NCBI GenBank assembly: GCA_910578605.1
Contig: CAJTQG010000047.1
Span: forward strand, 1 to 21,320
Length of the DNA stretch: 21,320 nt
Direction of reading: 5' to 3'
Origin: an uncultured Lachnospiraceae bacterium
GTDB lineage: Bacteria; Bacillota; Clostridia; Lachnospirales; Lachnospiraceae
Position 1 is the stretch's first letter, and each line of letters begins with the position of its first letter. The notes under the pieces were generated by a model, which was not told where the DNA came from, ran no database searches, and was given only the letters and a program-made list of their open reading frames with translations. A program made the position numbers and the translations under genes. Below are positions 14,375-21,320 of this stretch, one piece after another.

Positions 14375-16246
14375 ATGAAAAGTGTAAAATGGATAATCGG
14401 AGTTGTAATATCCATATCTATATTTCTTGTTATGCTGATAACAGCAGTAGATTGGACAGTATGTCATAATGAGGCATATTTTCAAACAGAATTTGAAAAA
14501 TATAACGTGGAAGAGAACACAAAAGCAGATATGACAAGTTTAATGTATGTTGCGGATGAGATGATGAAATATCTGCTAGGAGAGAGGGACGACTTAATTT
14601 TACCAGTAACCATTCGGGGAGAAGTAACAGAATTTTTCAGTGAACAGGCAAAGGAACATATGGTGGATGTAAGAAATTTATTTTTGATGGCAATCACCAT
14701 TCGCCGTGTTTGTTTAATTATGATTTTAGTAGGGTTATTATTCTTAATATTGACAAAACAGCAGTTTGGAAAGATTGTGTCAAAATGCTTTAATCTTACA
14801 TCAGCTGTGGTAGCGGGGATTGGCATTGTACTTTCTGTGTTAGTTTCATTAAACTTTACTCATGCTTTTACTATATTCCATCAAATATTTTTTAGAAATG
14901 ACCTGTGGCTGTTAGATAGTGAGGACACTTTAGTGAATTTAGTACCGGAAGGCTTCTTTATAGATACAGCTATTCGTATTGGTTTGATTTTTATAGGAAT
15001 GTTTGTGGCATGTTTATCTTTAAGTATTCTTTATCGTGTGATGTTTGTAGCTAAAAAATTTGAAAAAAAGGAATCAGATGCTGAAACAGTAATAACAGGC
15101 TACAAGACAGAAAAAGAGGAATTTCTTATGACTCTTGAAGAGGGCAGTATGAATTGGGAGAACTTCCGTAAGGAGGAAGCAATTCGTGAAAAAGCATATA
15201 AGAGATTGCGCAGGGGAGCAAAGTATGATGAGCTTTATGATAAAGAGGAAGGGCTTGACAATTCAGAGGAAGAGCCGAATGTGAAAAAAGAGGAGCCCCA
15301 GGAAAAAGACAGCCCTGCAGACTCTGAGGAAGGTACAGAATTTGAAAAACTAACAACAAATTTTGAAGAGATTCAAGAGATAGAAGAAAGAGGAGAGAAC
15401 GAAGGCATAGAAAGAACCGAAGTTATAGAAGAAACAGGGGAAACCGAAGATATAGAAAGAATTGAAGTTATAGAAGAAACAGGGGAAACCGAAGATATAG
15501 AAAGAACCGAAGCTATAGAAGAAATCCAGGAGATAGAAGAAATTCAAGAGCAGTGGGAGCCTCAGGAAGAATCAAATGAGGTTGCACAATTGCAAGAAGA
15601 AATGCAAGAGTCAGAACAACAATTAACAGAGCCGGCGGAAGAGATAGCAGAGGAGCAAGAAGCAATAGAGTTGACGGAAGAGATAGCAGAGGAGCAAGAA
15701 TCAACAGAGCCGACGGAAGAGTTAGCAGAGGAGCAAGAATCAATAGAGTCGACGGAGGAGCTAGTAGAGGAACAGGAAGTAATAGAGCCGACGGAAGAGA
15801 TAGCAGAGGAGCCGGAACCAACAGAGCCGACGGAGGAGCTAGCAGAGGAACAAGAAGTAATAGAGCCAGCAGAGGAGATAGAGCATAATATTTTAGAACA
15901 GGAGTATAGGGCAGAGAACAGCTTGGAGGAGGAAAAGATAGCAAAGGAGGAGCAAGAAGAAAACAATATAACAGAGAATAGAGTAGAGCAGGACTTGGCA
16001 GATGAGCCAGAGATTATCAATTTAGATGAACCGGAGTTAGAGATTATCCATGTTGATGACATGGAGGTGGTGGAGGACAGTCGCCTGGCAATTAAAGGAA
16101 TAGAGTTAGAGAAGGCCAGGCTAGAGAGTGAGAGACTACACCGCCAATATGGCATTCCCTATGAGGAGATATCTCAGGAAGAGGAGAAATCTTTGCAGGA
16201 GAGAATGCAGCAATTGATGGACGAATACAATGTTATTCAGCCATAA
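14375..16246 (+). CDS. TIGR01906/DUF1461-type integral membrane protein with long Glu-rich repeat tail
   Basis: The first ~230 residues match a membrane family of unknown function (TIGR01906/DUF1461): four hydrophobic segments (about 4-26, 110-127, 143-161, 201-220), HMVDVRNL (95-102) and the hallmark FHQIFFRNDLWLL (168-180). Family members usually stop soon after the fourth helix. Here about 390 residues follow, extremely rich in Glu, with a 15-residue and a 13-residue tandem repeat and a non-repetitive charged C-terminal segment (RLHRQYGIPYEEIS). Lysine-rich flanks after helices 2 and 4 put the tail in the cytoplasm. ATG 14375 is chosen for AAGGAGG 7 nt upstream; the GTG at 14348 coincides with the predicted transcription start. 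The function of both the core and the tail is unknown. Confidence 0.88.
   Translation: MKSVKWIIGVVISISIFLVMLITAVDWTVCHNEAYFQTEFEKYNVEENTKADMTSLMYVADEMMKYLLGERDDLILPVTIRGEVTEFFSEQAKEHMVDVRNLFLMAITIRRVCLIMILVGLLFLILTKQQFGKIVSKCFNLTSAVVAGIGIVLSVLVSLNFTHAFTIFHQIFFRNDLWLLDSEDTLVNLVPEGFFIDTAIRIGLIFIGMFVACLSLSILYRVMFVAKKFEKKESDAETVITGYKTEKEEFLMTLEEGSMNWENFRKEEAIREKAYKRLRRGAKYDELYDKEEGLDNSEEEPNVKKEEPQEKDSPADSEEGTEFEKLTTNFEEIQEIEERGENEGIERTEVIEETGETEDIERIEVIEETGETEDIERTEAIEEIQEIEEIQEQWEPQEESNEVAQLQEEMQESEQQLTEPAEEIAEEQEAIELTEEIAEEQESTEPTEELAEEQESIESTEELVEEQEVIEPTEEIAEEPEPTEPTEELAEEQEVIEPAEEIEHNILEQEYRAENSLEEEKIAKEEQEENNITENRVEQDLADEPEIINLDEPELEIIHVDDMEVVEDSRLAIKGIELEKARLESERLHRQYGIPYEEISQEEEKSLQERMQQLMDEYNVIQP
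15410..15535 (+). repeat. 45-nt coding tandem repeat (2.8 copies)
   Basis: Units at 15410-15454 and 15455-15499 are nearly identical, and a partial third lies at 15500-15535. The encoded 15-residue unit reads ER(T/I)EVIEETGETEDI. DNA identity between the first two units is very high, which indicates recent duplication by slippage or recombination. Confidence 0.9.
15635..15883 (+). repeat. 39-nt coding tandem repeat (6 copies plus a partial)
   Basis: Six 39-nt units fill 15635-15868 and a fragment reaches 15883. Each encodes 13 residues of the form (T/A)EE(I/L)AEEQExxEP. Units differ mainly at positions 10, 11 and 13. The period differs from the neighbouring 45-nt array, so the two expanded independently. 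Confidence 0.92.
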
Positions 16247-16372
16247 TGATAAATGAAGCTAAATTATAAAACAATTATAAATAAAATAATAATGAAAAAA
16301 TAATGAAATAATAGTGAAATAATAAATATATGGAAAAGATTAAGTATATATAAAAGCACAATGGAGGTAGCT
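16247..16372. other. AT-rich spacer before purL
   Basis: The 126-bp gap is almost pure A/T, with loosely repeated AATAATGAAA-like words (16280-16325). I see no convincing terminator for the upstream gene, no purine riboswitch and no clear -35. TATATA near 16347 could be a -10. Cotranscription with the upstream gene cannot be excluded. Confidence 0.4.
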
Positions 16373-19300
16373 ATGAGTAAAGTTAAAAGAGTCTATGTGG
16401 AGAAAAAAACACCTTACGCCGTAAAAGCAAAAGAGTTGCAGGAAGAAATCAGCAGTTACTTGGGAATTAGCACAGTAACAGGAGTTCGTGTGTTAGTAAG
16501 ATATGATGTGGAGAATATTTCAGATGACACATATCAAAAGGCGTTGACAATTGTATTTTCAGAACCTCCTGTAGATGATTACTATGAGGAGGAATTTCCA
16601 TATCAGGCAGAAAAAGACTATGTTTTTAGTGTAGAAGCTTTGCCGGGACAATTTGACCAGAGAGCTGATTCTGCGGTTCAATGTGTGAAATTTATTCAAG
16701 AGGATGAAGAACCTATTATTCATTCAGCTACTACCTATATAATAGAAGGAACACTGACAAAAGAAGAATTTGACAGTATTAAGAGCTTTTGTATTAATCC
16801 TGTGGACTCTAGGGAGACAGGCTTGCAAAAACCAGATACGTTGATGAGTGATTTTGAGGAGCCGGAGGATGTAAAGATTTTTGAAGGCTTTTGCGAATAT
16901 AACCAGCAGCAGTTAAAGGAGTTATACGATTCCTTGAATTTGGCAATGACCTTCAAGGATTTTCTTCATATCCAGAATTATTTCAAGGGTGAGGAAAATA
17001 GAGAGCCCTCTATGACGGAAATCCGTGTGTTAGACACATACTGGTCTGACCATTGCCGCCATACAACATTTCAGACAGAATTAAAAGAAGTATCCTTTGA
17101 TGAGGGCTTTTACCACAAGCCAATCACAGATACTTACAAACAATATATTTCTGACAGGAAAGAAATCTTTGGGGAAAGACAGGATAAATTTGTTTGTCTC
17201 ATGGATTTGGCATTGATGGCAATGCGAAAGCTGAAAAAGGAAGGAAAGCTTGAGGATCAGGAGGAAAGTGATGAGATAAATGCGTGCAGTATTGTAGTTC
17301 CTGTGGAGGTGGACGGACAGACAGAGGAATGGCTTGTGAATTTTAAGAATGAAACTCACAATCATCCAACAGAGATTGAACCCTTTGGTGGTGCGGCAAC
17401 CTGTCTTGGAGGAGCTATCCGTGACCCGCTGTCGGGGCGTACTTATGTATACCAGGCAATGCGAGTGACAGGAGCAGCAGACCCTACTAAATCAATGAAG
17501 GAAACATTAAAGGGCAAATTGCCTCAAAAGAAATTAGTTCGGGGTGCGGCAAATGGATATAGCTCCTACGGAAACCAGATAGGACTTGCTACAGGGCTTG
17601 TCAAGGAAATTTATCATCCAGATTATGTGGCAAAAAGAATGGAAATTGGAGCGGTAATGGGTGCAGCGCCAAGGCGGGCAGTGATTCGCGAAACATCAGA
17701 CCCAGGAGATATTATTATATTGCTTGGTGGACGGACAGGCCGTGACGGCTGCGGAGGTGCTACCGGCTCCTCAAAGGTGCATACTGAGAGCTCTATTGAG
17801 CAGTGTGGTGCGGAGGTGCAAAAAGGAAACGCTCCAACAGAGAGAAAGCTGCAGAGATTATTCCGCAGGGAGGAAGTCAGCAAGCTAATCAAGAAATGTA
17901 ATGATTTTGGTGCAGGTGGTGTGTCTGTGGCTATTGGTGAGTTGGCAGATGGACTGGATATTAACTTAGATATGGTGCCGAAAAAATATGCAGGTTTAGA
18001 TGGAACAGAAATAGCCATTTCTGAATCTCAGGAGAGAATGGCTGTGGTCATTGACCCGAAGGATGTAGAACAATTCCTTCAATATGCAGGGGAAGAAAAT
18101 TTAGAAGCGGTAGAGGTAGCGGTTGTAAAGGAAGATAAACGCCTTACTATGAATTGGAGAGGCAAGACCATTGTGGATATTTCCAGAGCGTTTTTGGATA
18201 CAAACGGGGCACACCAGGAGACACGGGTGGAAGTAGATATGCCGAAGCAGGAGGAAAATTTCTTCCAGACAAAAGCAGTTGGGGATATAAAGGAGAAATG
18301 GTTAGAGACAATGTCAGACTTAAATGTCTGCTCCCAGAAGGGACTTGTGGAGATGTTTGACGGCTCCATAGGCGCAGGCTCCGTCTTTATGCCATTTGGT
18401 GGTAAATACCAGTTGACAGAGACCCAGGCTATGGTTGCCAAGCTTCCTGTCTTGAAAGGAAAATGTGATACTGTCACAATGATGAGTTATGGCTTTGATC
18501 CATATTTATCAAGCTGGAGCCCATATCATGGTGCGATCTATGCGGTATTGGAGTCAGTGGCAAAAATTGTGGCTAATGGTGGTGATTACAAAAAAATTCG
18601 TTTTACCTTTCAGGAATATTTCCGCAGAATGACGGAAAATCCAAGGCGTTGGAGCCAGCCCTTTGCAGCTTTGCTTGGTGCTTATGATGCCCAGCTTGGA
18701 TTTGGCTTGCCGTCCATTGGCGGAAAAGACAGTATGTCCGGCACATTTAACGAAATTGATGTACCGCCTACGTTGGTCTCCTTTGCGGTAGATGTTGCAA
18801 AAGAAAAAGATATTATCACGCCGGAATTAAAGCAAAAAGGAAATAAATTAGTATACTTTACCATTGAAACAGACGAATATTCAAAACCAGTTTACGAGCA
18901 AGTGATGAAATTATATGAAAAAATTCATCAGGCTATAGAGGAAAAGAAAATTGTTTCAGCTTATACAGTAGACGGTAAAGGTCTGGCTGGGGCAGTGACA
19001 AAGATGGCATTGGGAAACAAGCTGGGCGTAATTTTTAATCATGCCTTAAACAAGGAACAAATGTTTATGCCAGGTTTTGGAAATATTGTAGCAGAAGTAA
19101 AAGCGGAGCAGGCAGAGGAATTGGCAGCTTCTATTCCAACAGCAACAGTGATTGGCGAAGTCAGCCTGGAGCCAGTGCTTGTCTTTGAAGATATGCAAAT
19201 TGCGCTGGAGGATGCTTTGGCGGCATGGACAAAAACCCTAGAAAAAGTATTTCCCACAAAAGCATCAAAAAATAATGAGATATTGGATACTCCATTGTAC

Positions 19301-20137
19301 AAAGCAGATAGTATATATATATGTAAGGAAAAGATTGCTAAGCCAACAGTGTTTATTCCAGTATTCCCAGGAACCAACTGTGAGTATGACAGTGCTAAGG
19401 CATTTGAGCGGGCGGGAGCTAATGTTATTACCAAGGTGTTTCGGAATTTAAGTCCGCAGGATATCAGGGATTCCGTAAAAATATTTGAGGAAAGTATTGG
19501 ACAGGCACAAATTATTATGTTCCCGGGAGGCTTTAGTGCAGGAGATGAGCCAGATGGTTCTGCAAAATTCTTTGCCACAGCATTTCGAAATGAAAAGCTG
19601 AAGGAGTCGGTGGAAAAATTGCTGAACGAGAGGGATGGTCTGGCACTTGGTATCTGTAATGGATTCCAAGCGTTAATTAAGCTGGGACTTGTACCAAATG
19701 GAAAGATTACCGGTCAGGATGAAGCTGCTCCAACATTAACATACAACACAATTAACCGTCATATTTCTAAAATGGTGTACACCAAGGTGGTTACAGACAA
19801 ATCTCCTTGGTTAGCCCAGGCAACGCTAGGAGCGACATATGTAAATCCAGCATCACACGGTGAAGGACGATTTGTGGCAAGCAAAGAATGGATTGATAAA
19901 TTATTTGCCAATGGACAGGTAGCCACCCAGTATGTGGATGAGGCAGGCAATCCTACTATGGATGAGGAATGGAATGTCAACGGTTCTTACTATGCTATTG
20001 AAGGAATTACCAGTCCGGATGGAAGATGCTTAGGCAAGATGGCCCATTCCGAGAGAAGAGGAGAGAGTGTGGCTGTCAATATAACCGGAGAACAGGATAT
20101 GAAAATCTTTGAGTCCGGCGTGGCATATTTTAAATAA
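16373..20137 (+). CDS. purL: Phosphoribosylformylglycinamidine synthase (single-chain PurL)
   Basis: PurL converts FGAR, glutamine and ATP to FGAM in purine synthesis. At 1254 residues it is the large single-chain form seen in many Clostridia (TIGR01857-like), joining synthetase and glutaminase, unlike the three-part PurLQS of Bacillus. Motifs: SDHCRHTTF (225-233) and NETHNHPTEIEPFGGA (326-341) in the synthetase; FPGTNCEYDSA, GGFSAGDEP and Cys1095 in GICNGFQ in the glutaminase; and the triad His1225 and Glu1227 in AHSERR. ATG 16373 is chosen because GGAGG (16363-16367) lies 5 nt upstream; the ATG at 16361 overlaps that site. No other purine gene is in the window, so it stands apart from any pur operon here. 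Confidence 0.96.
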   Translation: MSKVKRVYVEKKTPYAVKAKELQEEISSYLGISTVTGVRVLVRYDVENISDDTYQKALTIVFSEPPVDDYYEEEFPYQAEKDYVFSVEALPGQFDQRADSAVQCVKFIQEDEEPIIHSATTYIIEGTLTKEEFDSIKSFCINPVDSRETGLQKPDTLMSDFEEPEDVKIFEGFCEYNQQQLKELYDSLNLAMTFKDFLHIQNYFKGEENREPSMTEIRVLDTYWSDHCRHTTFQTELKEVSFDEGFYHKPITDTYKQYISDRKEIFGERQDKFVCLMDLALMAMRKLKKEGKLEDQEESDEINACSIVVPVEVDGQTEEWLVNFKNETHNHPTEIEPFGGAATCLGGAIRDPLSGRTYVYQAMRVTGAADPTKSMKETLKGKLPQKKLVRGAANGYSSYGNQIGLATGLVKEIYHPDYVAKRMEIGAVMGAAPRRAVIRETSDPGDIIILLGGRTGRDGCGGATGSSKVHTESSIEQCGAEVQKGNAPTERKLQRLFRREEVSKLIKKCNDFGAGGVSVAIGELADGLDINLDMVPKKYAGLDGTEIAISESQERMAVVIDPKDVEQFLQYAGEENLEAVEVAVVKEDKRLTMNWRGKTIVDISRAFLDTNGAHQETRVEVDMPKQEENFFQTKAVGDIKEKWLETMSDLNVCSQKGLVEMFDGSIGAGSVFMPFGGKYQLTETQAMVAKLPVLKGKCDTVTMMSYGFDPYLSSWSPYHGAIYAVLESVAKIVANGGDYKKIRFTFQEYFRRMTENPRRWSQPFAALLGAYDAQLGFGLPSIGGKDSMSGTFNEIDVPPTLVSFAVDVAKEKDIITPELKQKGNKLVYFTIETDEYSKPVYEQVMKLYEKIHQAIEEKKIVSAYTVDGKGLAGAVTKMALGNKLGVIFNHALNKEQMFMPGFGNIVAEVKAEQAEELAASIPTATVIGEVSLEPVLVFEDMQIALEDALAAWTKTLEKVFPTKASKNNEILDTPLYKADSIYICKEKIAKPTVFIPVFPGTNCEYDSAKAFERAGANVITKVFRNLSPQDIRDSVKIFEESIGQAQIIMFPGGFSAGDEPDGSAKFFATAFRNEKLKESVEKLLNERDGLALGICNGFQALIKLGLVPNGKITGQDEAAPTLTYNTINRHISKMVYTKVVTDKSPWLAQATLGATYVNPASHGEGRFVASKEWIDKLFANGQVATQYVDEAGNPTMDEEWNVNGSYYAIEGITSPDGRCLGKMAHSERRGESVAVNITGEQDMKIFESGVAYFK

Positions 20138-20190
20138 GAAAGTGTAATAAAAAAGTATATAAATTACTATAATTGTTTAGTATTTAACAG

Positions 20191-20240
20191 TGCCTCCTTT
20201 ATAATAGGATTGTAATATTTTATAAAGGGGGCATTTATTG
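20191..20240 (+). terminator. Terminator after purL
   Basis: The arms TGCCTCCTTTATA (20191-20203) and TATAAAGGGGGCA (20221-20233) pair over 13 bp with one G-U pair and a 17-nt AT-rich loop. The following TTTATTG is only a short T-tract, so efficiency may be moderate. It lies 53 bases after the purL stop. Confidence 0.65.
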
Positions 20241-20473
20241 TGTAATATAATTTGAAATAAAAAAATTGCAAAGGAGTAAGATTTTAAGATTTGTCGGCGC
20301 AAACAATTAGGGGTACACAAAATTATGACAAAAGAAAACTTGATACATTACTAAAAAATGTATGGCAAAAAAAGTCATTTTCCGACAGGTACAAGATATA
20401 GTGTTTCGTGAAAACTATCCAAACAAATTAAGCAAAACCCTTGTAAATGTGTTAAATATGTGAATAAAAAGAC
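20241..20473. other. AT-rich intergenic region, no clear gene
   Basis: The region contains an AAAGGAG at 20270-20276 and, 14 nt later, a 36-codon reading frame from TTG 20291 to a TAG at 20399-20401 (it begins MSAQTIRGTQNYDKRK). The spacing is poor and I do not recognise the peptide. A small ATACAT/ATGTAT inverted repeat lies at about 20343-20363. Nothing here can be named with confidence. Confidence 0.3.
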
Positions 20474-20502
20474 TTGACAGAAATTCTTTAGTGCGGTAAT
20501 AT
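20474..20502 (+). promoter_or_regulatory. Near-consensus promoter of the secreted repeat protein
   Basis: TTGACA (20474-20479) and TAATAT (20497-20502) are spaced by exactly 17 bp. Transcription would start near 20509, leaving a 75-nt leader. A small CCG-A6-CGG hairpin (20560-20571) touches the GGAGG ribosome binding site at 20570-20574. Confidence 0.85.
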
Positions 20503-20583
20503 GTGTTTATCCAATAAAATATCAAATAGGGGGCAAAGTATGTTTGTCGTATATATGTCCCGAAAAAACGGAGGTAATTTATT

Positions 20584-21320
20584 ATGAAAAAGAAGCTTTT
20601 GGCAGTTGCTTTAGCAGCAACAATGGTAGTTTCCAGTGCTATTACAGCTTTAGCTGTAGATGTAAAGGACACTATTTCAGGCGATTTGACAGTAACTGAT
20701 TTCTTTGGTGAGAAAACAGATGCTGTAGAATTAAAGTCTGGCGACAGTTACACATTTAAATTTAATAATAAGTGTAATGGTACTAACAATTACAACAACT
20801 ATGTAATGGCTATTACAGGAGCAATTGGTGATGCATACACAGGAGCAGACCAAGAAGTGCTTATTATTCGTGCTGATAACTGGGGCTGGGGCGGAGGTAT
20901 GTCCGACTTTGTTGCACCAGATCAGACAACAGGCAATCCGTTAGTATTTGAGACCAATGTAGGTGAAGATTGGGCATCATGGCTTGCAGCAGCACAGGCA
21001 GGATTTGACTGTACAGTTAAGATTTCCAGAGATGGCAACACATTAGCATATGAGGCACAGACAGGAGATTACACATTTAAGACAACAGCTACATCAGGTG
21101 TTGCTCTTCCAGATAGCTGCTATGTATTCTTTACTGGTGAGCAGTGTACTTTGACAGGCATCTCTACAACAAAAGAGGGCGCTGGTTCCATTCCACCTGC
21201 AGACAACAACGGAAGCACAGGCGGAGATGATGGAAGCACAGGCGGAGATGACGGAAGCACAGGCGGAGATGACGGAAGCACAGGTGGAGACACCAGCGGA
21301 AGCACAGGTGGAGACACCAG
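20584..21320 (+). CDS. Secreted beta-rich protein with Gly/Ser/Thr/Asp repeat linker, partial (3' end outside window)
   Basis: The frame is open from ATG 20584 (GGAGG 9 nt upstream) to the window edge, 245 codons. Residues 1-24 form a signal peptide (MKKKLLAVALAATMVV..., cleavage after ALA). Residues about 26-195 look like one beta-sandwich domain: SYTFKFNNKCNGTNNYNNYVM, LIIRADNWGWGGG, then CTVKISRDGNTLAYEA and YVFFTGEQCTLTGI. This resembles carbohydrate-binding domains of secreted glycan-active proteins in gut anaerobes, but I cannot name a family. Four cysteines (64, 143, 179, 188) are present. From residue 210 a GSTGGDD-type linker begins, implying another domain or an anchor beyond the window. 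A catalytic domain, sortase signal or second binding module is equally possible. Confidence 0.8.
   Translation, partial: MKKKLLAVALAATMVVSSAITALAVDVKDTISGDLTVTDFFGEKTDAVELKSGDSYTFKFNNKCNGTNNYNNYVMAITGAIGDAYTGADQEVLIIRADNWGWGGGMSDFVAPDQTTGNPLVFETNVGEDWASWLAAAQAGFDCTVKISRDGNTLAYEAQTGDYTFKTTATSGVALPDSCYVFFTGEQCTLTGISTTKEGAGSIPPADNNGSTGGDDGSTGGDDGSTGGDDGSTGGDTSGSTGGDT
21211..21320 (+). repeat. 21/24-nt coding tandem repeat (GSTGGDD / GSTGGDTS)
   Basis: Three 21-nt units (21211-21273, encoding GSTGGDD) pass into 24-nt units (21274-21297 and 21298 onward, encoding GSTGGDTS). The array continues past the window edge. Near-identical DNA marks it as a likely variable-length linker. Confidence 0.9.

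Noticed and set aside
15410..15883. CRISPR-like regular repeats
   Set aside because: The units are contiguous, in frame and coding, with no unique spacers between them.
15513..16155. Long minus-strand open frames rich in Ser/Cys or Leu/Pro opposite the acidic tail
   Set aside because: They are the mirror of the Glu-rich repeat codons (GAG/GAA rarely give stops on the other strand), with no ribosome binding site and low-complexity composition.
9855..16246. Charge pairing between the Lys-rich tail of the GH97 enzyme and the Glu-rich tail of the neighbouring membrane protein
   Set aside because: The enzyme is exported, whereas the basic flanks of the membrane helices place the acidic tail in the cytoplasm; a terminator and separate promoter also split the genes.
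17623..18477. Minus-strand frames of about 130 codons inside purL
   Set aside because: Antisense shadows of a conserved purL; no start signals and no coherent protein features.
20509..20583. A riboswitch in the leader of the secreted protein gene
   Set aside because: The 75-nt leader lacks any recognisable aptamer core, and only a 3-bp hairpin near the ribosome binding site is visible.
21120..21317. Minus-strand open frame with Ser-Pro-Pro-Val-Leu-Pro repeats
   Set aside because: Shadow of the GSTGGDD repeat of the plus-strand secreted protein, which has signal peptide, promoter and ribosome binding site.

Overview
The window comes from an AT-rich, Gram-positive anaerobe, most likely a gut Lachnospiraceae (Clostridia, Bacillota). 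The evidence is strong GGAGG ribosome binding sites, TTG starts, a tRNA-responsive T-box leader in front of the trp genes, a single-chain clostridial-type PurL, an XPD-like helicase fused to a nuclease domain, and secreted glycan-active proteins with Ig-like tails. This placement is inferred from gene content; no 16S or other marker gene is present.

Region 1 (1-8663) is a tryptophan operon. A promoter and a Trp-type T-box riboswitch (UGG specifier, UGGC acceptor-end pairing, classical terminator at 413-454) precede trpE, trpG, trpC, trpF, trpB and trpA. trpD (anthranilate phosphoribosyltransferase) is missing: only 59 bp, holding a hairpin, separate trpG from trpC. Thirteen bases after trpA comes a gene for a COG1199-type DNA helicase with an N-terminal Cas4/RecB-like nuclease domain. 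It starts at a TTG with an excellent ribosome binding site and looks like the last gene of the T-box-controlled transcript.

Region 2 (8653-14161) is a divergent glycan-use module. An AraC-family regulator on the minus strand ends tail-to-tail, overlapping the helicase gene by 11 bp. It is transcribed away from a very large secreted glycoside hydrolase of family GH97 (1402 residues). That enzyme has a LamG-like domain, a GH97 catalytic domain with the retaining-type Asp, two CBM35/6-like modules and a lysine-rich Ig-like tail. The 338 bp between them holds a good araC promoter, a perfect 7-5-7 palindrome and three CAAAAG boxes at exactly 12-bp spacing, a strong candidate operator.

Region 3 (14313-16246) has a strong promoter and a TIGR01906/DUF1461-type four-helix membrane protein. 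It carries an extra, extremely glutamate-rich cytoplasmic tail of about 390 residues built partly from 15-residue and 13-residue tandem repeats.

Region 4 (16373-20240) is purL (FGAM synthase, 1254 residues) followed by a terminator.

Region 5 (20474-21320) has a near-consensus promoter and the start of a secreted protein: signal peptide, a DNWGWG-type beta-rich domain, and a GSTGGDD repeat linker that runs off the window. No tRNA, rRNA, CRISPR array, insertion sequence or phage gene was seen.
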